Under the pieces are notes generated by a model, which was given only the letters and a program-made list of their open reading frames with translations, was not told the origin of the DNA and did not search any database. This document shows, piece by piece, positions 22,250 to 34,090 of a stretch of DNA of 64,000 nucleotides (position 1 is its first letter; each line of letters begins with the position of its first letter). This DNA comes from Ceratotherium simum simum. Its lineage: Eukaryota > Chordata > Mammalia > Perissodactyla > Rhinocerotidae. The position numbers and the translations under genes were made by a program. The stretch is from NCBI RefSeq assembly GCF_000283155.1, contig NW_004454229.1:7826534-7890533 (forward strand), in the 5' to 3' direction.

Positions 22250-22990
22250 ATGTGTTACACATGAGCGGGTCAGTCTGGCCTAAATGCACACGGGGGAGAT
22301 AAACAGGGCTACTAAGTAGGTTATCCTGTTGGTAACTTAGAGTGCAACCAGGCACAGTGATGGGAAGACTAGGAATGAGAGGTGGGCACAAGGCCAAGAA
22401 AGTGGCTTATGCTTATTTTAGTGATCAAGGTCACATCTTGTGTACCAGCTCTGAGTGGCATCAGCAGCTAGGCTGACTTGATACTGAAGACCTCAATCAC
22501 TTATGGTAGTAGTATCGTTGTACCCAGTTATTCATTTCCCTCCTTGTAAAGGATTGTATATAAATGTATCTAACTCCTCTCATGGACTTGTAGTGCCTCG
22601 CTATGGGGGGAGTATAATTCCCTGCAACACAGACTTCGTGCTTGGTCATGTGATTTGATTTAGCCAATGGAATGTGAGAGAAAGTGACATACTCATGTCT
22701 ATGCAGAAACTTTAAGAGCCATTCTGTGGTTCAACCTTTCAAGAATGGCATGTCTCAGACAGAGCCTACTTCTTCATCCTGGATCTCAGAATAAAAAAAA
22801 TTATGTGGAGCAAAGCTGCAGCTGCCCCAAAACTTAGAGTGGAGCCACAGCCTATCTGAAGCCAGCATATAACATTTGTTACCACTGCAATGTTGTTTAT
22901 TGTCACAGGATAACCTAGTGAAATGTGACTGATAAACCTTGACACTGAACATTCCCATTACCTCAGTGTGGTAGACATTTATTGGAATGT
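22250..22990. repeat. Probable ancient LTR-type repeat
   Basis: The part at 22640-22950 has 'gatttagccaatggaatgtgagag', 'gcagaaactttaagagccatt', 'gtggagcaaagctgcagct' and 'gttgtttattgtcacaggataacctag' (shortened). This is the usual order of an old MaLR/MER-type LTR on the + strand. The part at 22250-22640 is unassigned. The 91-codon minus-strand frame here is a shadow. Confidence 0.45.
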
Positions 22991-24185
22991 CTGCCCAGAC
23001 ACTTTGCTGCAGAAGAGGGTCCTGATTCATAGGTTAATATCATGTGGAATCCATATTGATATTATATCTCCTTATCTCCCTTTGGCCATAGCTCGTCAAA
23101 AGGGTTCAAATTCTCTCCTTTGATAATTTTACCCAAATCCTAGAGCCTAGAAATTGGAAGCCAATTCACATCCATTGAGAAGCTTCCAGAAAAGGTCTAC
23201 AAACTTCTCCTGGTCCCTGGAGAAATCCTTGTTGTTACCCCAGTCTGCTACTTATTAATTTCTCTTGGATTTCATATGATATCCCAGTATTCTTCAAAAA
23301 CCCAGCTGCCTTTAAACCTAAGCCAGTGCTAGTTGGTTTGGAAACAAAAGAACCTAACTAATACATCAAGCACCTAAAACTACCCTGATATTACTCAAAT
23401 TCATCCTTTAAATGTTGGCTCAGCAAAGGCCAGGCCCTGCCAGGGGATACTGCTGCAGTGGCAGGGAGTGTGGAAGGTGCCCTGAGCTAAGGGAGTTGGC
23501 CACTCCTTTAGGTCTGGCCAGGAACAAAGCAGAACCTGGATTTTCCAAATTCCACCCCTGTGTTCCAGTCTCCACATGACGTATTCTTTTTTCTTCCTCA
23601 CCTTCCTAAGTAGGGTCCCGGTTTCTAGTTGACCTGGTGCGTCCTCTCCCTCTATCGCTAGGACAATGGATGGGGCAGAACATGCACAATACAGAGCTCT
23701 CCTGCTGTGTGAATGGGTGGTCCCCAGTAGGGTTGTTTTTGGCCAAATGATGCTGGGTATTTTCAGTTACAGTTGCACATCGTTGCCTGCAATTTCTTGG
23801 CAACCTATTGCATTAAAATATAATTGCCTTTATTACGAGAAAGAACAGACATGCATAACACAGGGTTTTGCAAAGTTAGGGACAGCTAACTAATGAAATA
23901 AAATTTTGTAAAAACAAGGCATGGAACTTCTTTTATTGGCATTTTCACATTTTCTTCTGGGCATCTGAAGAAAATGTCCATCCAACTACCAAATTTTTCT
24001 AGGATACCTTCCAGATTTCTGGACAAAAAGCTCTCAAGTTTTAGCAGTTGATAGAACAATTAGAGGAGGTGTTTCCCCTCCCCACATGGCTCTAGCCAAA
24101 GTGTCCTGATCACTACTATGAGCTTAAGATCCATGTAGCTGAATATCTGCTGGATATTTCCAGTCTGGAGGTCAGTCCACCAGGT
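22991..24185. other. No gene recognised
   Basis: Four frames of 65-75 codons at 23401-23893 overlap on both strands, with no motif that I can name. I see no RNA gene and no TSD-flanked insert. Confidence 0.35.
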
Positions 24186-24189
24186 CTAA

Positions 24190-24570
24190 ACTCAATTTGG
24201 TGCAAACAAAATTCACTATATCTCTCCTTCCCCAGAGCCTGTATCTCTTTTTCTTCTATATAATCAATTTATGTTGTTACCACTATCTACCCATGCTTCT
24301 AATAAGCCAATTACAAGTTTCTCCATCATCCTTGCATCTACCCTTTCCAGGACATTCCATATCCAATTAGTCACTGTTTTCTATTTGTCTTTCCAAATAG
24401 TTTTTGAGTCTGTTGCTTCACTGCCTTAACAGAGATGAAAAAGAGCATTTTAATCAGTTTCCTGATTAAACACTTATTGTAATACCTCTTCTTTAATTAG
24501 TCCTTCATATTGCTACCAAAGCTATCCTCCAAAAGAATAAATTGAATGATGCTACTCATGGTAAATATGT
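24190..24570 (+). repeat. L2 LINE fragment
   Basis: Contains the L2-like succession 'ttacaagtttctccatcatccttgcatctaccc', 'atccaattagtcactgt' and, after the 'gctaccaaagctatcctcc' block, 'aaaagaataaattgaatgatgctactc' (shortened), which correspond to the L2 stretch before the conserved 'atgtcactccc'. Decayed. Confidence 0.45.
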
Positions 24571-25374
24571 GAATTTGATGTTGTAGGCAATGTGGAAACA
24601 CCAAACTCTTTAGAAGAACATTTAAACATTTAAGACCTTGTCATTATGAGCTTTATCTATTTTTCAAATATTAGTGTGTAAAAGGATATAAAAACTTTTG
24701 TTAATGCAATGCAAAAGCCAAAGAGAATTATGAGAAAGCCAAAGAATAATTCTGAGAATTATGCTTTTCTCATGTCAAACGTTTATTTATCTCATGTTCA
24801 AGTAAAGAGAATGGACAAAGAGAAAATTGTGTCCCTTCTTTGAATTTGAAACTTTCTTAGCAGTCCTTAATTTCTGGCCCAGGAGGAGCCACTTATTGGG
24901 ATGTTTGACCATCATATACTAGTAAGTGTTCAGTTGGGGCCAAAGATAGGAAGATAGATCAGATCACACTGGTTGGGAAGGGGGGGCAGAGAAAAAAGGT
25001 ACAGAAGTGTTTATCCTGAAGGGAACAAAAAATTCTTTCTTCCAAATACCACTGTTTTCTGTGCTGTCTTAAGCCAGCCTGCAGGATAGCTGCACAATGT
25101 CAGCTGAACTTCATAGATTCTCATCCAGATCTTTCTTATGTACTTTCTAGCAGCATGAAGTGAAGGTCAGATGTGCACGTCCTTGCTCTGCATCTCCCTT
25201 TAAAATCCTAGGAGCAACTGCTCATACGACACCATGTCTGCCAATTGTTGCTGGTTCTCAGGTGTGTTGTTCAGACCCGTTCTCAAGAAAAAACACGAAA
25301 AACATTTCTCCACCCAACACTTGGTTTTGTGGGCACCAGCTGTGTAATACATTCACTCTTCTTTGTCTTTTCTC
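24571..25374. other. No recognised feature
   Basis: Short local direct repeats occur at 24715-24770 ('aaagccaaagagaattatgag' and 'aaagccaaagaataattctgag', split landmark). The 113-codon frame 25160-25501 is partly L2-derived at its end and shows no domain. Confidence 0.35.
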
Positions 25375-25555
25375 TTACGCAGATCTAAAAGCCCTCTCTC
25401 CACTATGGAAATCCCACAAGCCCCAGTTCAATGTCACCACCGCTGATCCCCCAGCCAAAATTAATTGCTACCTCCTTTCGCTTGTACTGAATTTGACATA
25501 ATGCTCTAGTTAGCATTATTTTATTTTGTGTGGTATTATAAAGAAAACCCCCACT
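25375..25555 (+). repeat. L2 LINE fragment
   Basis: 'gccccagttcaatgtcacc', 'gctgatcccccagccaaaattaattgctacctcc' and 'atgctctagttagcattatttta' (shortened) follow the L2 consensus in the 'ttcaaatgtcacctcc...tccccagacagaattaatc' region. Confidence 0.6.
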
Positions 25556-26410
25556 GCAAGGTCTAGTTGGTGCAAGAATTCCATCTGTGTTATTTGCCTT
25601 GGTTTGTGAGCTCTCTTCTGAAAGGGAATTTAAGCACGGATGTCCTGACCCACTGCCTCAGAGGGATTAACTGGGAAAATATTATTTCTGGCCTCTCAGA
25701 ATTTGCAGATTTGTCCCCATTATCAGAAATGCCTTTTTGAAATCCCCATTACAGAAATGTAGTATAACATTGTTTAACCTTCAGGGGCAACAGAACTGAT
25801 TTTGGGAGTCTGTATTGTTCACAGAAGGGGCCAGATGATTTCATCCTATCTTTAAAGGTAGGGCGACACATAATTTATTATTTGAACTGAGATATTTTGA
25901 GTGCACTAAAATAATTAAATTTACATACTTTTTTGAAATATTTATTGATTGGTTGACAAGTTTGTCGACATACAAATAATTCTATTCACATGTTATTTTC
26001 AAAAATAAAATTATTTCTAAAAAATTGAGTAACATCTCTAGTAATTGAAAAATCTCTTTATATTGTTTATGTGAACTTGAGAGTGACATAAAATAGTTAT
26101 ACGTACCCACACGTTACCGAACCAACTGGGCTCGCCTCCTGGTGAGTTAAATAAGACTCTACACCAGTGGAAGCTGTCTCACAAAGTAAAGTGTATTTGC
26201 AGCAAATAGGAGGCCATGAGGAATCAATTCCAAAGTCATGGTGTCCTCTAACAAAGGGAAGCAGGGACCTTTATTTTGGACGAGGAATGAATATTCAAAA
26301 GGGAGGTGTGGGTATTCCCTTGCACAGGCTCAGTTGGAAAACATGCTTCCACATACATTGCAGGTTACGGTAATGAGGCCTAACCTCCTCCTGGAGAGAT
26401 CTTAGCATTA
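25556..26410. other. No recognised feature
   Basis: Single-copy-looking DNA, AT-rich in 25860-26100. A 68-codon frame (26167-26373) lacks recognisable content. Confidence 0.35.
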
Positions 26411-26681
26411 AAAATAAGGCAAAGGCAGGGGCCTGCTCGGTGGCACAGCAGTTAAGTGCACGCGCTCCGCTTCAGCAGCCTGGGATTTGCAGGTTCAGAT
26501 TCTCGGGCTTGCACCAGCACCGCTTGCCAAGCCATGTTGTGGCAGCGTCCCATATAAAGTAGAGGAAGATGGGCACAGATGTTAGCCCAGGGCCAACGTT
26601 CCTCAGCAAAAAGAGGAGGATTGGCATCAGATCTTAGCTCAAGGCTAATCTTCCTCACAAAAAAGTAAAATAAGGCAAAGG
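26411..26681 (+). mobile_element. ERE SINE, sense, with perfect 15-bp TSD
   Basis: The body at 26426-26666 begins 'caggggcctgctcggtggca' and has a box A-like 'tggcacagcagtt' (26440-26452), a decayed box B 'ggttcagattc' (26492-26502), 'gtcccatataaagtagagga' and 'agatcttagctcaaggctaa'. The TSD 'aaaataaggcaaagg' is at 26411-26425 and 26667-26681 with no mismatch. Confidence 0.92.
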
Positions 26682-27590
26682 TCATGGGCGTAGCTCTTGT
26701 GGTGAGACTCTGGCAGTTTCAGGGTGGTTGGTGGTTGCATCTCCTTAACATACAAAAGGGAAAAAACAACTTGGAAAAACAGTTAAATGCCTCCAAACCC
26801 TCCCTTCAGTCTCTAGGGGTACCTAGTTGGTGACACACATCCTTTAATCAGTTTCTTCACAGTATCCCTCTGTGGTACCACATCATTGGTCATTTTCTGC
26901 AGAATTAATTTTTTCAGTATAGTCTTATTATTTTAATTTTTTTCCACACAATTCCCTGACATATTCTTCAAGTTGTATTTTTTGATTAATAAATTCAATT
27001 TATCTTTTGTTTAAGACCATAATATTTTTGAGAAAACTATCTACAGGTATTGAAGCATCTGGTAAGCTCAGAGAAAATTCTGTTAAATGAAGATATTTAC
27101 AATTATTTTTATTTGTGTATTAAAATGTATGTAGCCCAAATATTTTCATGGGTACTATCATTTGCCCCCATTTAGAAAATCTTTGAAAATATTTGAAAAA
27201 TATTTTTAGAAGATAAAACTCACCAAATAGGTTGTCTCTATTTATGATTTTCACCAAATTTAGATGTCTCTAAAGTGTAGGTATTCCTCAATGTCATTTG
27301 GTTCCAATACAAAATACACATTTATCCAATTAGAAATAGAAACTTCATCAAAAGATTCTTTCCTCGAGACATTCCAAAGTGCAATTATAGAATTTCAGGA
27401 TTAAATGTTGCAGACTGCTTGAGTTGTCCTTGTCTAATTTGTTCAGTTTCTCCCTTGCTTATGTAGAGATAAATTCCAATCTCTTCCTGTTTGTAAGCTT
27501 TATTTTCTATCATTGCAGTTCACTAAGTTTCAAAAGCTGAATTTTTAATATTCTTTCTGACAAGAGCTTTTCACCTATTGAGGTTTATGG
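26682..27590. other. No recognised feature, AT-rich
   Basis: Long AT-rich stretch with no open frame above about 60 codons and no repeat that I can support. Confidence 0.4.
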
Positions 27591-27594
27591 GGTA

Positions 27595-28010
27595 ACTATT
27601 AGGGTTCAAAACTGATTAGGCTTGAACTAAAAAGCCTAACTTATGGCCTATCAAACATACATTGTACATCTGCTTAACCATTAAAGTAAAGAATACACAC
27701 TCTCAAGATAAGAATGGGTACCTCCCCTCCTACGCCCTATTGGTAATGCCTGGATTAGTCCCTCTCCTGACATCAGGTCACGTTGACCTGCTAATTTGCA
27801 ATTGAATACCTCTTTGATATTTTGATAAAAATGTATCATGGGTGTGTTTAATGTATGTTCTTTGTTCTAAAAAGACATGAGACTATACTGAAAACCATGC
27901 TTCTCTGGAATGCTTTCTAAGGCCTTCCAGGGTTATAATCCTCATCTGGCTCAAGTAAACTCCCCTTGTTTCTCTTATCTACAGAATGGTCATTGATGAT
28001 TTTGCATTGA
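27595..28010 (+). mobile_element. Possible solo retroviral LTR (ERV-type)
   Basis: The segment ends in a layout typical of ERV LTRs: 'gggttataatcctcatctgg', then 'ctcaagtaaactccc' (a polyadenylation-signal-like position), 'cttgtttctcttatctacag' and 'aatggtcattga'. The upstream half includes 'actgattaggcttgaactaaaaagcc'. I cannot place the ends by TG/CA with certainty and see no 4-6 bp duplication. No gag, pol or env sequence is adjacent. It could instead be another repeat class. Confidence 0.4.
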
Positions 28011-29195
28011 CATTTCTTTGAATGACTATATTAAAGATTATTATTATTTGATTTTGAACAAAATGCAATCAAAATTTAGAATTCTCATTTACAAATGACA
28101 GGTTGATTTATATAGTTTTTCACGTGCTCAAACATTTCTAAAATCTCATTGAGAGGCAACAAAGAGAGAAAATGCCCACAGGCATGTTAAAATACACATT
28201 TTTTGTATTCAACATTATCCTTGCCACAAAATTTCCCTATACATATATGTTAACAATAAATTTTGATAACTCCAGATTCTATTTTAATTGTAGAATATGA
28301 TAGTCAATTAGGATACAAGTGTAAATTATGTGTGTTCCCACAACCAATTCCAAGTATATTTGCACACCACCATAAATGTCTTAATATAGTAAGAATATTG
28401 TTTTCACATAACACTGTGTTCTACTAAAATTTTTATTCCTATTACCACCACAGAAATACTTTTATCTTCAATATTTAACTTTGTGACTGTAAAATGGCAA
28501 TATTAGACATTTCACCATTGTCAGAATGAACTTCCAAAAATTTTACTTGATTCTATGAATTTGTTAAAAAAATGCCCATTTGTGAAATTAATTCATTTGT
28601 ATTTGCAACATCTTATCACACTGATATAAAACTGGCATTATTTAACTATTTGCAAATTTTTTTTTCTGCTAATGGAGCCAGTGTATTAACATTTATCATT
28701 TCATTTCTTATACAAGCACAAGAAAATCTTGAATTGAGAATGAGCAAAATTAATTTTTAAAAAGAGGCAGTTGATCTAAATGAAAAGTCATGCTTCAGAG
28801 AATGATATGTAAAAGCACTTCCTATAGCTGCCATGTCAACTTTAGGCAGAGGTTCTTAAATATTTTATTAAAATAAACTAAATTTTGAGATAAATTATTA
28901 GATCCTTCTGCAGATGTTGGTGATCTCACTATGGCCCCTATGGTAGATGAGAAATATTGCAACAATTTGTAGTTGACATGATTGTTTATGTAGAAAATCC
29001 CATCCCATGCTACCAGAAAGATTTGTACTTGTGAGGCATGTGATACTTCATTTCAAACTCGATTATTGACTCGTGAGTGTATGGACTGTACTAGGACTTT
29101 ACAAGGAAATGCCAGAGGGAGGAGTGGGAGTTAAGATTTGGATGCTCAGTCTGCATCTTAAAACCTTAAAAATCAAATAAGTGTTCAGTTCCTTA
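28011..29195. other. No recognised feature, AT-rich
   Basis: Low-complexity, AT-rich single-copy-looking DNA with one 62-codon frame (28572-28760) of no recognisable type. Confidence 0.4.
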
Positions 29196-29199
29196 TAAT

Positions 29200-29335
29200 T
29201 TTCAAAGCACATTTATATTCATGATTCCATATGAACTTCATAACCCTCTGTGAAATCAGCAGAGCAAGTATCATTATTCCCACATTATAGGTGAGACAAC
29301 TGAGGTTCAACAAAGTGAACTGGTTTGTTTCTTTT
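29200..29335 (-). repeat. MIR SINE, antisense
   Basis: 'tttcaaagcacatttatattcatg' leads to 'tattcccacattataggtgagacaactgaggttcaac' (shortened), the reverse complement of the MIR core and tail. Confidence 0.6.
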
Positions 29336-29799
29336 GGTGTAGCTAATGAGTCTGCAGGAGGTATTACTTTGGACTGGAAGGAAGTCATGAGCTAGTGATG
29401 GACAGGAGACCAGAGATAGACCTTCTGATTTGTATTTTGATACTCTTTCCAAACCAAATTACTCAACAGGTACTTATGCCTGTGATTTGGCCATGGCTCT
29501 CATTCTTTTTATTTACTGACTTTTTATTTTTTGGACTTTTGTCCAAGTTGGGGCATCTAGAGTGGGAAACTGAATCTAGACTAATGTTCTTGGGCTTGTG
29601 AGGGAAAACCCCAATTTGAAATTACTAAGTTAAAACCCTAAACCTGGAAAACAAAACAGCTCAGTGTATTCCGACCTGTTAGAGAGACCATATTTGCATT
29701 TAAACAATAATAGAAATACATTACTTCTATTGGGAACTTAAATACCGAGCGTAAGGACCAATTTTTATCTGAGAGACTAGTCATTCTAACCAAGAAGGC

Positions 29800-29965
29800 A
29801 TGGTACTAGGAGAAAGAGAGCTAGGAATATGTCCAGGAATTCTGGGTTTGAATTCTGAATCTGCTATTCCCTGTAGTATGAACTTATGCAGGTCCCTTCT
29901 GTTCTCTGCACCTCCATTTCCTCACCCATCAGAGAAGTGAGCTAGATGGACATAGGTCCTTCTAG
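29800..29965 (+). repeat. MIR SINE, decayed
   Basis: 'ctgggtttgaattctgaatctgctattccc' (shortened) followed by 'gcacctccatttcctcaccc' keeps the MIR core order. The degenerate copy ends near 29965. Confidence 0.55.
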
Positions 29966-30139
29966 TCATTATAGTCGAAAGTGTTAATATCAGTTTCCCT
30001 TTAGGTAATCTGTCTTTGTTTTTCTCAAGGGGCTAACACAAATCAACCCATTCTAATACCGTGGGAGGTTTTTTCCACAAAACATTCAGAGGAAGAGAAT
30101 CTATGGTTATGTAATCTAAACTATTTTTTTAAACCAAGT

Positions 30140-30320
30140 TAGCATACCATAGTGGAAAGAATAGGAGCATTGGAGCCAGACTTGGATTCAAATTCTTTAT
30201 CACTGTGTGACTTTGTACAAGTTACTTGTCTTCCCTGGGCTTTAGTTTTTTTAATTGTAAAATGACAAAGTTAGTATCTCCCTTACAGATTGTTCAGAAA
30301 ATCAGAACCAATGTAAATAA
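30140..30320 (+). repeat. MIR SINE
   Basis: 'ccatagtggaaagaatagga', 'ggagccagacttggattcaaattc', 'tgtgtgactttgtacaagttactt' and 'aattgtaaaatgac' (shortened) match the MIR body in order. Confidence 0.75.
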
Positions 30321-30352
30321 AATTCCTAAAATATACATTTTCACAAGGTGGT

Positions 30353-30729
30353 TGTTATTGATTGAATGTTTGTGTCCCCCCCCAAATTCATATGTTGAAG
30401 CCCTGACCCCCAAAGTAGTGATGGTATTTGGAGGTGGGGCCTGTGGGAGGCAAGTTTGATTAGATGAGGTCATGAGGGTGGGGCCCCCGTGATGGGATTA
30501 GTGTCTTTATAATAAGAAGAGACCAGAGGCCTCTCTCTCTCTCCTTCATGTGAGGACACAGTGAGAAGGCAGCCATCTGCAAGCCAGGAAGCGGGTTCTC
30601 ACCGGGAACTAAATCTGCGAGCACCTTGCTCTTAGATTTCCCTGGCTCCAGAACTGTGAGAAATAAACGTCTGTTGTTTAAGCCACCATTCTATGGTATT
30701 TGTTATAGCAGCCCGAGCAGACTAAGGCA
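30353..30729 (+). mobile_element. MLT1-type (ERVL-MaLR) LTR, nearly complete
   Basis: Begins 'tgttattgattgaatgtttg' and ends '...gcccgagcagactaaggca', with the expected TG...CA termini and a length of about 377 bases. Inside are 'catgagggtggggcccc', 'gatgggattagtg', 'catgtgaggacacagtgagaaggc', 'gaactgtgagaaataaacg' (polyadenylation signal) and 'gtttaagccaccattctatgg'. No retroviral internal region adjoins it, so it looks like a solo LTR. I do not see a convincing 5-bp TSD. The 77-codon frame at its 5' end is not a gene. Confidence 0.85.
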
Positions 30730-30734
30730 GCGGC

Positions 30735-30835
30735 TATTGTAAACCAGATGAGAAAACTGAGGGACAGAGATCACCCAGCAAATAGTCAGAGCCAAGCCAG
30801 AACTTAGGCTGCCTGACCTCCAAACCTCAGGTCAA
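30735..30835 (-). repeat. MIR SINE, antisense
   Basis: 'cagatgagaaaactgagggacagag' then 'cccagcaaatagtcagagcc' and 'gaacttaggctgcctgacc' (shortened) is antisense MIR core. Confidence 0.65.
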
Positions 30836-31884
30836 CGCATGGAGCCCTACCGCCTTCTGCCCAGTGGTGTTATCTGAAAGGCAATTCTGTTCTACGTCTG
30901 CATCATCTGGAAAAAGATGAACTATTTCTATGTGTAGCCATTTTCTCCTTCCACGAAGTGGAAAACGTAAACCTTTTCGGCAGACAGCTTGCCTGCACAC
31001 TCTCAGGAGACACAACGATCCTGGCAAGTTCTGTGCTCCAAAATCACCCTTCTCCAGTTACACTCCCCCAGGTTCCTAGTTAGCAAGCCCCAGCAGCCGC
31101 TCTCCACCGAGCCTGTTCTGGGGTTGGGGCCTAATGCATCACAGGTGGGTCCTGGCTCCAAACTCTTTCCAGATGGCCTCACAGTCTAAGCTTCCCAGCA
31201 ACCCATTATATTTTGGCTATCCTGGGATCATTAATGATGCTGAAGGACCATGAATCCCAAGGATGGCAGAGACACGCTCTGAAACCAGAGCGTGTCTCTG
31301 AGAGATCTTGTATATGGGATCACCCACCATAATATATGCATTCACAGGGAGCAAGGGAGCAAGAATATGCCGACCTTGGTGCTCAAAGGTCACTGTGAGG
31401 GGCCCATGAATTTGACCTCGTGAATGGTCTGTCTGCTGGGGTCACAGAACAAGCATAAAGGAATCATCTGTGCTCTTACAGAAAATAGCTCCATTGCCGC
31501 TGGGCTCTAGAGAGTAAAGATATATCCTTGAACCCTAATAATTGCTGCACCAGTTATTCCTGGGGGGAGGGGGACACGCTGGGGCAATTGTTTCGGGGCA
31601 CAGGGTGAACCTCATGGTTTTTAACCCTTTAACAGCCAGATCTTCTCAGGAAGAGTGTAACATTCTGTTAATTGCATCATTACATTACTAAATAGCCTTA
31701 TTCTACAAAAGAATTTTAACTCCCTTTCTAGTTGGAACGCTTCCCAAGGCAGATACTGCAAATTGAGCAAATATCAAGCTATTCAAGAGGCTTTTAAATT
31801 TATGATATGCTTTGCAAAAAAGAAACTCACATTTGGAATTATCCATGTTTTGGGGTCTTAAGAGCTCAGCCAAAAAATCTTAAG
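30836..31884. other. No gene recognised; contains a perfect hairpin at 31267-31300
   Basis: Single-copy-looking DNA. Two 66-codon frames on opposite strands near 30827-31189 show nothing. See the separate hairpin entry. Confidence 0.4.
31267..31300. repeat. Perfect inverted repeat, 14-bp arms, 6-bp loop
   Basis: The left arm 'cagagacacgctct' (31267-31280), loop 'gaaacc' (31281-31286) and right arm 'agagcgtgtctctg' (31287-31300) are perfectly complementary. The arms contain 8 G/C of 14 each, so the hairpin should be stable. No flanking TSD, transposon end or known RNA family is recognised. It is unusual in otherwise decayed DNA. Confidence 0.9.
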
Positions 31885-32035
31885 GGTCAAGAGCACGGCA
31901 TTTAAAGCTAGACATTTTTGGATTTAAATCTCAACCCCACCACTTTACAAGCTTGGAGAGTTTGTTGGAGAAACCTCTCACTTTTCTGATGGCCTTTATA
32001 TGTGAAATTGGGATCATCTCAGTGTAAAAGGGTGT
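31885..32035 (+). repeat. MIR SINE
   Basis: 'gtcaagagcacggcatttaa', 'ggatttaaatctcaaccccacc', 'ctcacttttctgatggcc' and 'gtgaaattgggatcatctca' (shortened) follow the MIR order. Confidence 0.65.
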
Positions 32036-32064
32036 TTGTTGGTATTGTTTACTTCCTCACTCAT

Positions 32065-32300
32065 GTGTTTTTCACCTTCATTTGTTTGTTTATTCCGTGA
32101 GTGCCTGCTCTGTGCCAGGCACCATGCTAGACGATACAAGAAACCTAGTTTAGGAGACAAAACTGATGTTTAACTCAATTCAGCAAATATTTGTTGAACA
32201 CTCACTACGTGCCAGTTGCCGTGCTGGGCAGAGGGTGATGGACAACACAATGTCTGTCCTCATGGTGGTTAGGGCTTAGCAGATATTAGACCAAGTACAC
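32065..32300 (-). repeat. Two L2 LINE 3' ends, antisense, back to back
   Basis: The reverse-complemented L2 terminus occurs twice: 'gagtgcctgctctgtgccaggcaccatgctag' (about 32099-32130) and 'caaatatttgttgaacactcactacgtgccag' (about 32184-32216), both shortened. The second is followed by 'gtctgtcctcatggtggt'. This may be two insertions or a local duplication. Confidence 0.65.
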
Positions 32301-32304
32301 TGCA

Positions 32305-33825
32305 GTGTGATTATTGCTGCAATGGGATGTTCTTGTACACTGGAACATGATTGAGCATAGTAGACTTTGCTTCACTGGCTCTCTAATGCCCTCCAAGGAG
32401 AAGACAGTCAACCTAGGTTCTGAGGATGTGTTGGCAGGACAGAGCTGGGCAGAAGGAAGTTTATGCAGTAGTTATTCTAGGAGAAGAAATCTGAAGCATA
32501 CATAAATGCCTGCATTCATTCCATAGACAAATTCCTAAAGTTCTCCAAAAAAAATTTCTATTTTTTGGTAACAAGCACATGCTCAATGCCAGAAATAGCA
32601 ATTTTTACACTTATGTTTTAGTCCTGAAAAATTACAACAAAATAATAAGCATTGTTGATGAGGTTGAAGTTCCTTTCAACCACTGTGGTAGAAACTGCTA
32701 GTTGCTTATCTCAATTCATTTTCCCTTCTACCTTATGGGCAAACCACCCATTTAGTTCTAACTAAAAGACTACATTTGTTGGCCTTCCCTTGATTGAGGG
32801 AGATGGTTGGCAATGAAATGGTTATTTTGTTTTTAAGTTGGAAATTTAACGTGGGTTAAGAGACAGGGTTTTCTTGGATTTATGCAGCAGGGGATTTAAA
32901 AGGCTATAACTATACAGCTTTGGGCATAGACCTAAATAAATATGTGATTCTACCATGAGCCTAGGTCTGCAATAAGTGTGCACATGTGTATCAACTCTTT
33001 ACCTGTATTAAATTTTCACCTCCAAGCAAGCTGCTTCCTGTTTCTACAACTCTCTCACCCAGGCCACACAGTTCATTAGTAACAGGACTAAGATGCAAAC
33101 TTCAGTTCATGCCACTACAAATCAGGACTTGCAAGAGTAAGAATAGTGGGACTTGAGACAATCTATGCAACGCACCCAGCATTGGTCTTAGAATATAGTT
33201 GGTGCTGAATTGCTTACAGGTTTCCTTTCTTCCCCCCCCTCCCTGTCCCTCTTTACTTCTGGTATACTGGACTCCAGCAAGATCAAAACAAACTTGTTGG
33301 CAATCAGTTTGAGTCCTTTTTAGAATGTGTGTGTGTGTAGTGTGTACTCAAGCATGCATGGGCGCGGGAGAGCGGTGGTTTAGAGAACACTGTGTGGGCA
33401 TCAAGAAGATGCAGTGCCATCTCTTGTGTTTATTTGGACTGCATCAGAGCACGTGTCAGCATCTCATCACCTGGCCTGGAGACTGGACCTCTTGATTGGG
33501 ATCTGGTTTCAATACCCATTAAGAAATCCACTTTGGCCCATGAGCCAAGCGTCTCTTTTTCCCACGTTTGTCTTTGCAGTTTCTATAGCATACCTCCCGG
33601 ATGCCTGGGCTGCTGTACAATGTAAAAATCATGATCAAACAGAGGCCTGAGGGTCAGCTGCTTAGCCAAGACTCAAACAAGCCACATATGTGTATGGTTC
33701 CCATACATACATGAACAAATGCAGTATAAAATTGTTCCCAAAAGCAGCTAAAGGAAAAGCAACTAGTAGCAAAAGAAATCAGGGTCAGAGTTGTGAGAGT
33801 CATTTGGCAGCTGCTTGGTGAGGAC
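32305..33825. other. No gene recognised
   Basis: Overlapping 77- and 78-codon frames at 33392-33650 have no recognisable motif. A short (GT)n tract lies at about 33328-33340. I see no other feature. Confidence 0.35.
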
Positions 33826-33829
33826 CCTG

Positions 33830-34090
33830 CCTGACCACACTTCTGTGCACAACCACATCCACAGATCCTGCCATTGCCCGCCTCCTAGGTCACTGCAGCA
33901 TCATATTGTTTTTCTCCTACTGCTCTTACTCCTGCTATCCGTTCCTCCTGGGGTGTCATCCATCTAACTCCTACACCTTCCAAGACCTGGTTAAGGCTAG
34001 AGGATTTCTTGCAGAGATCGCCTCTTTCTGCTAAATCATGGACTCCTGGATAGCAGAGATTGTGTGCTTTAGTAATTACAATTCCTCTCC
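33830..34090 (+). repeat. L2 LINE fragment, decayed
   Basis: 'cctactgctcttactcctgc', 'ctaactcctacaccttccaagacctggtt' and 'gcagagattgtgtgcttta' (shortened) match the L2 wording near 'ctcctactcatccttcaagacc...gggcagggactgtgt'. Confidence 0.5.
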
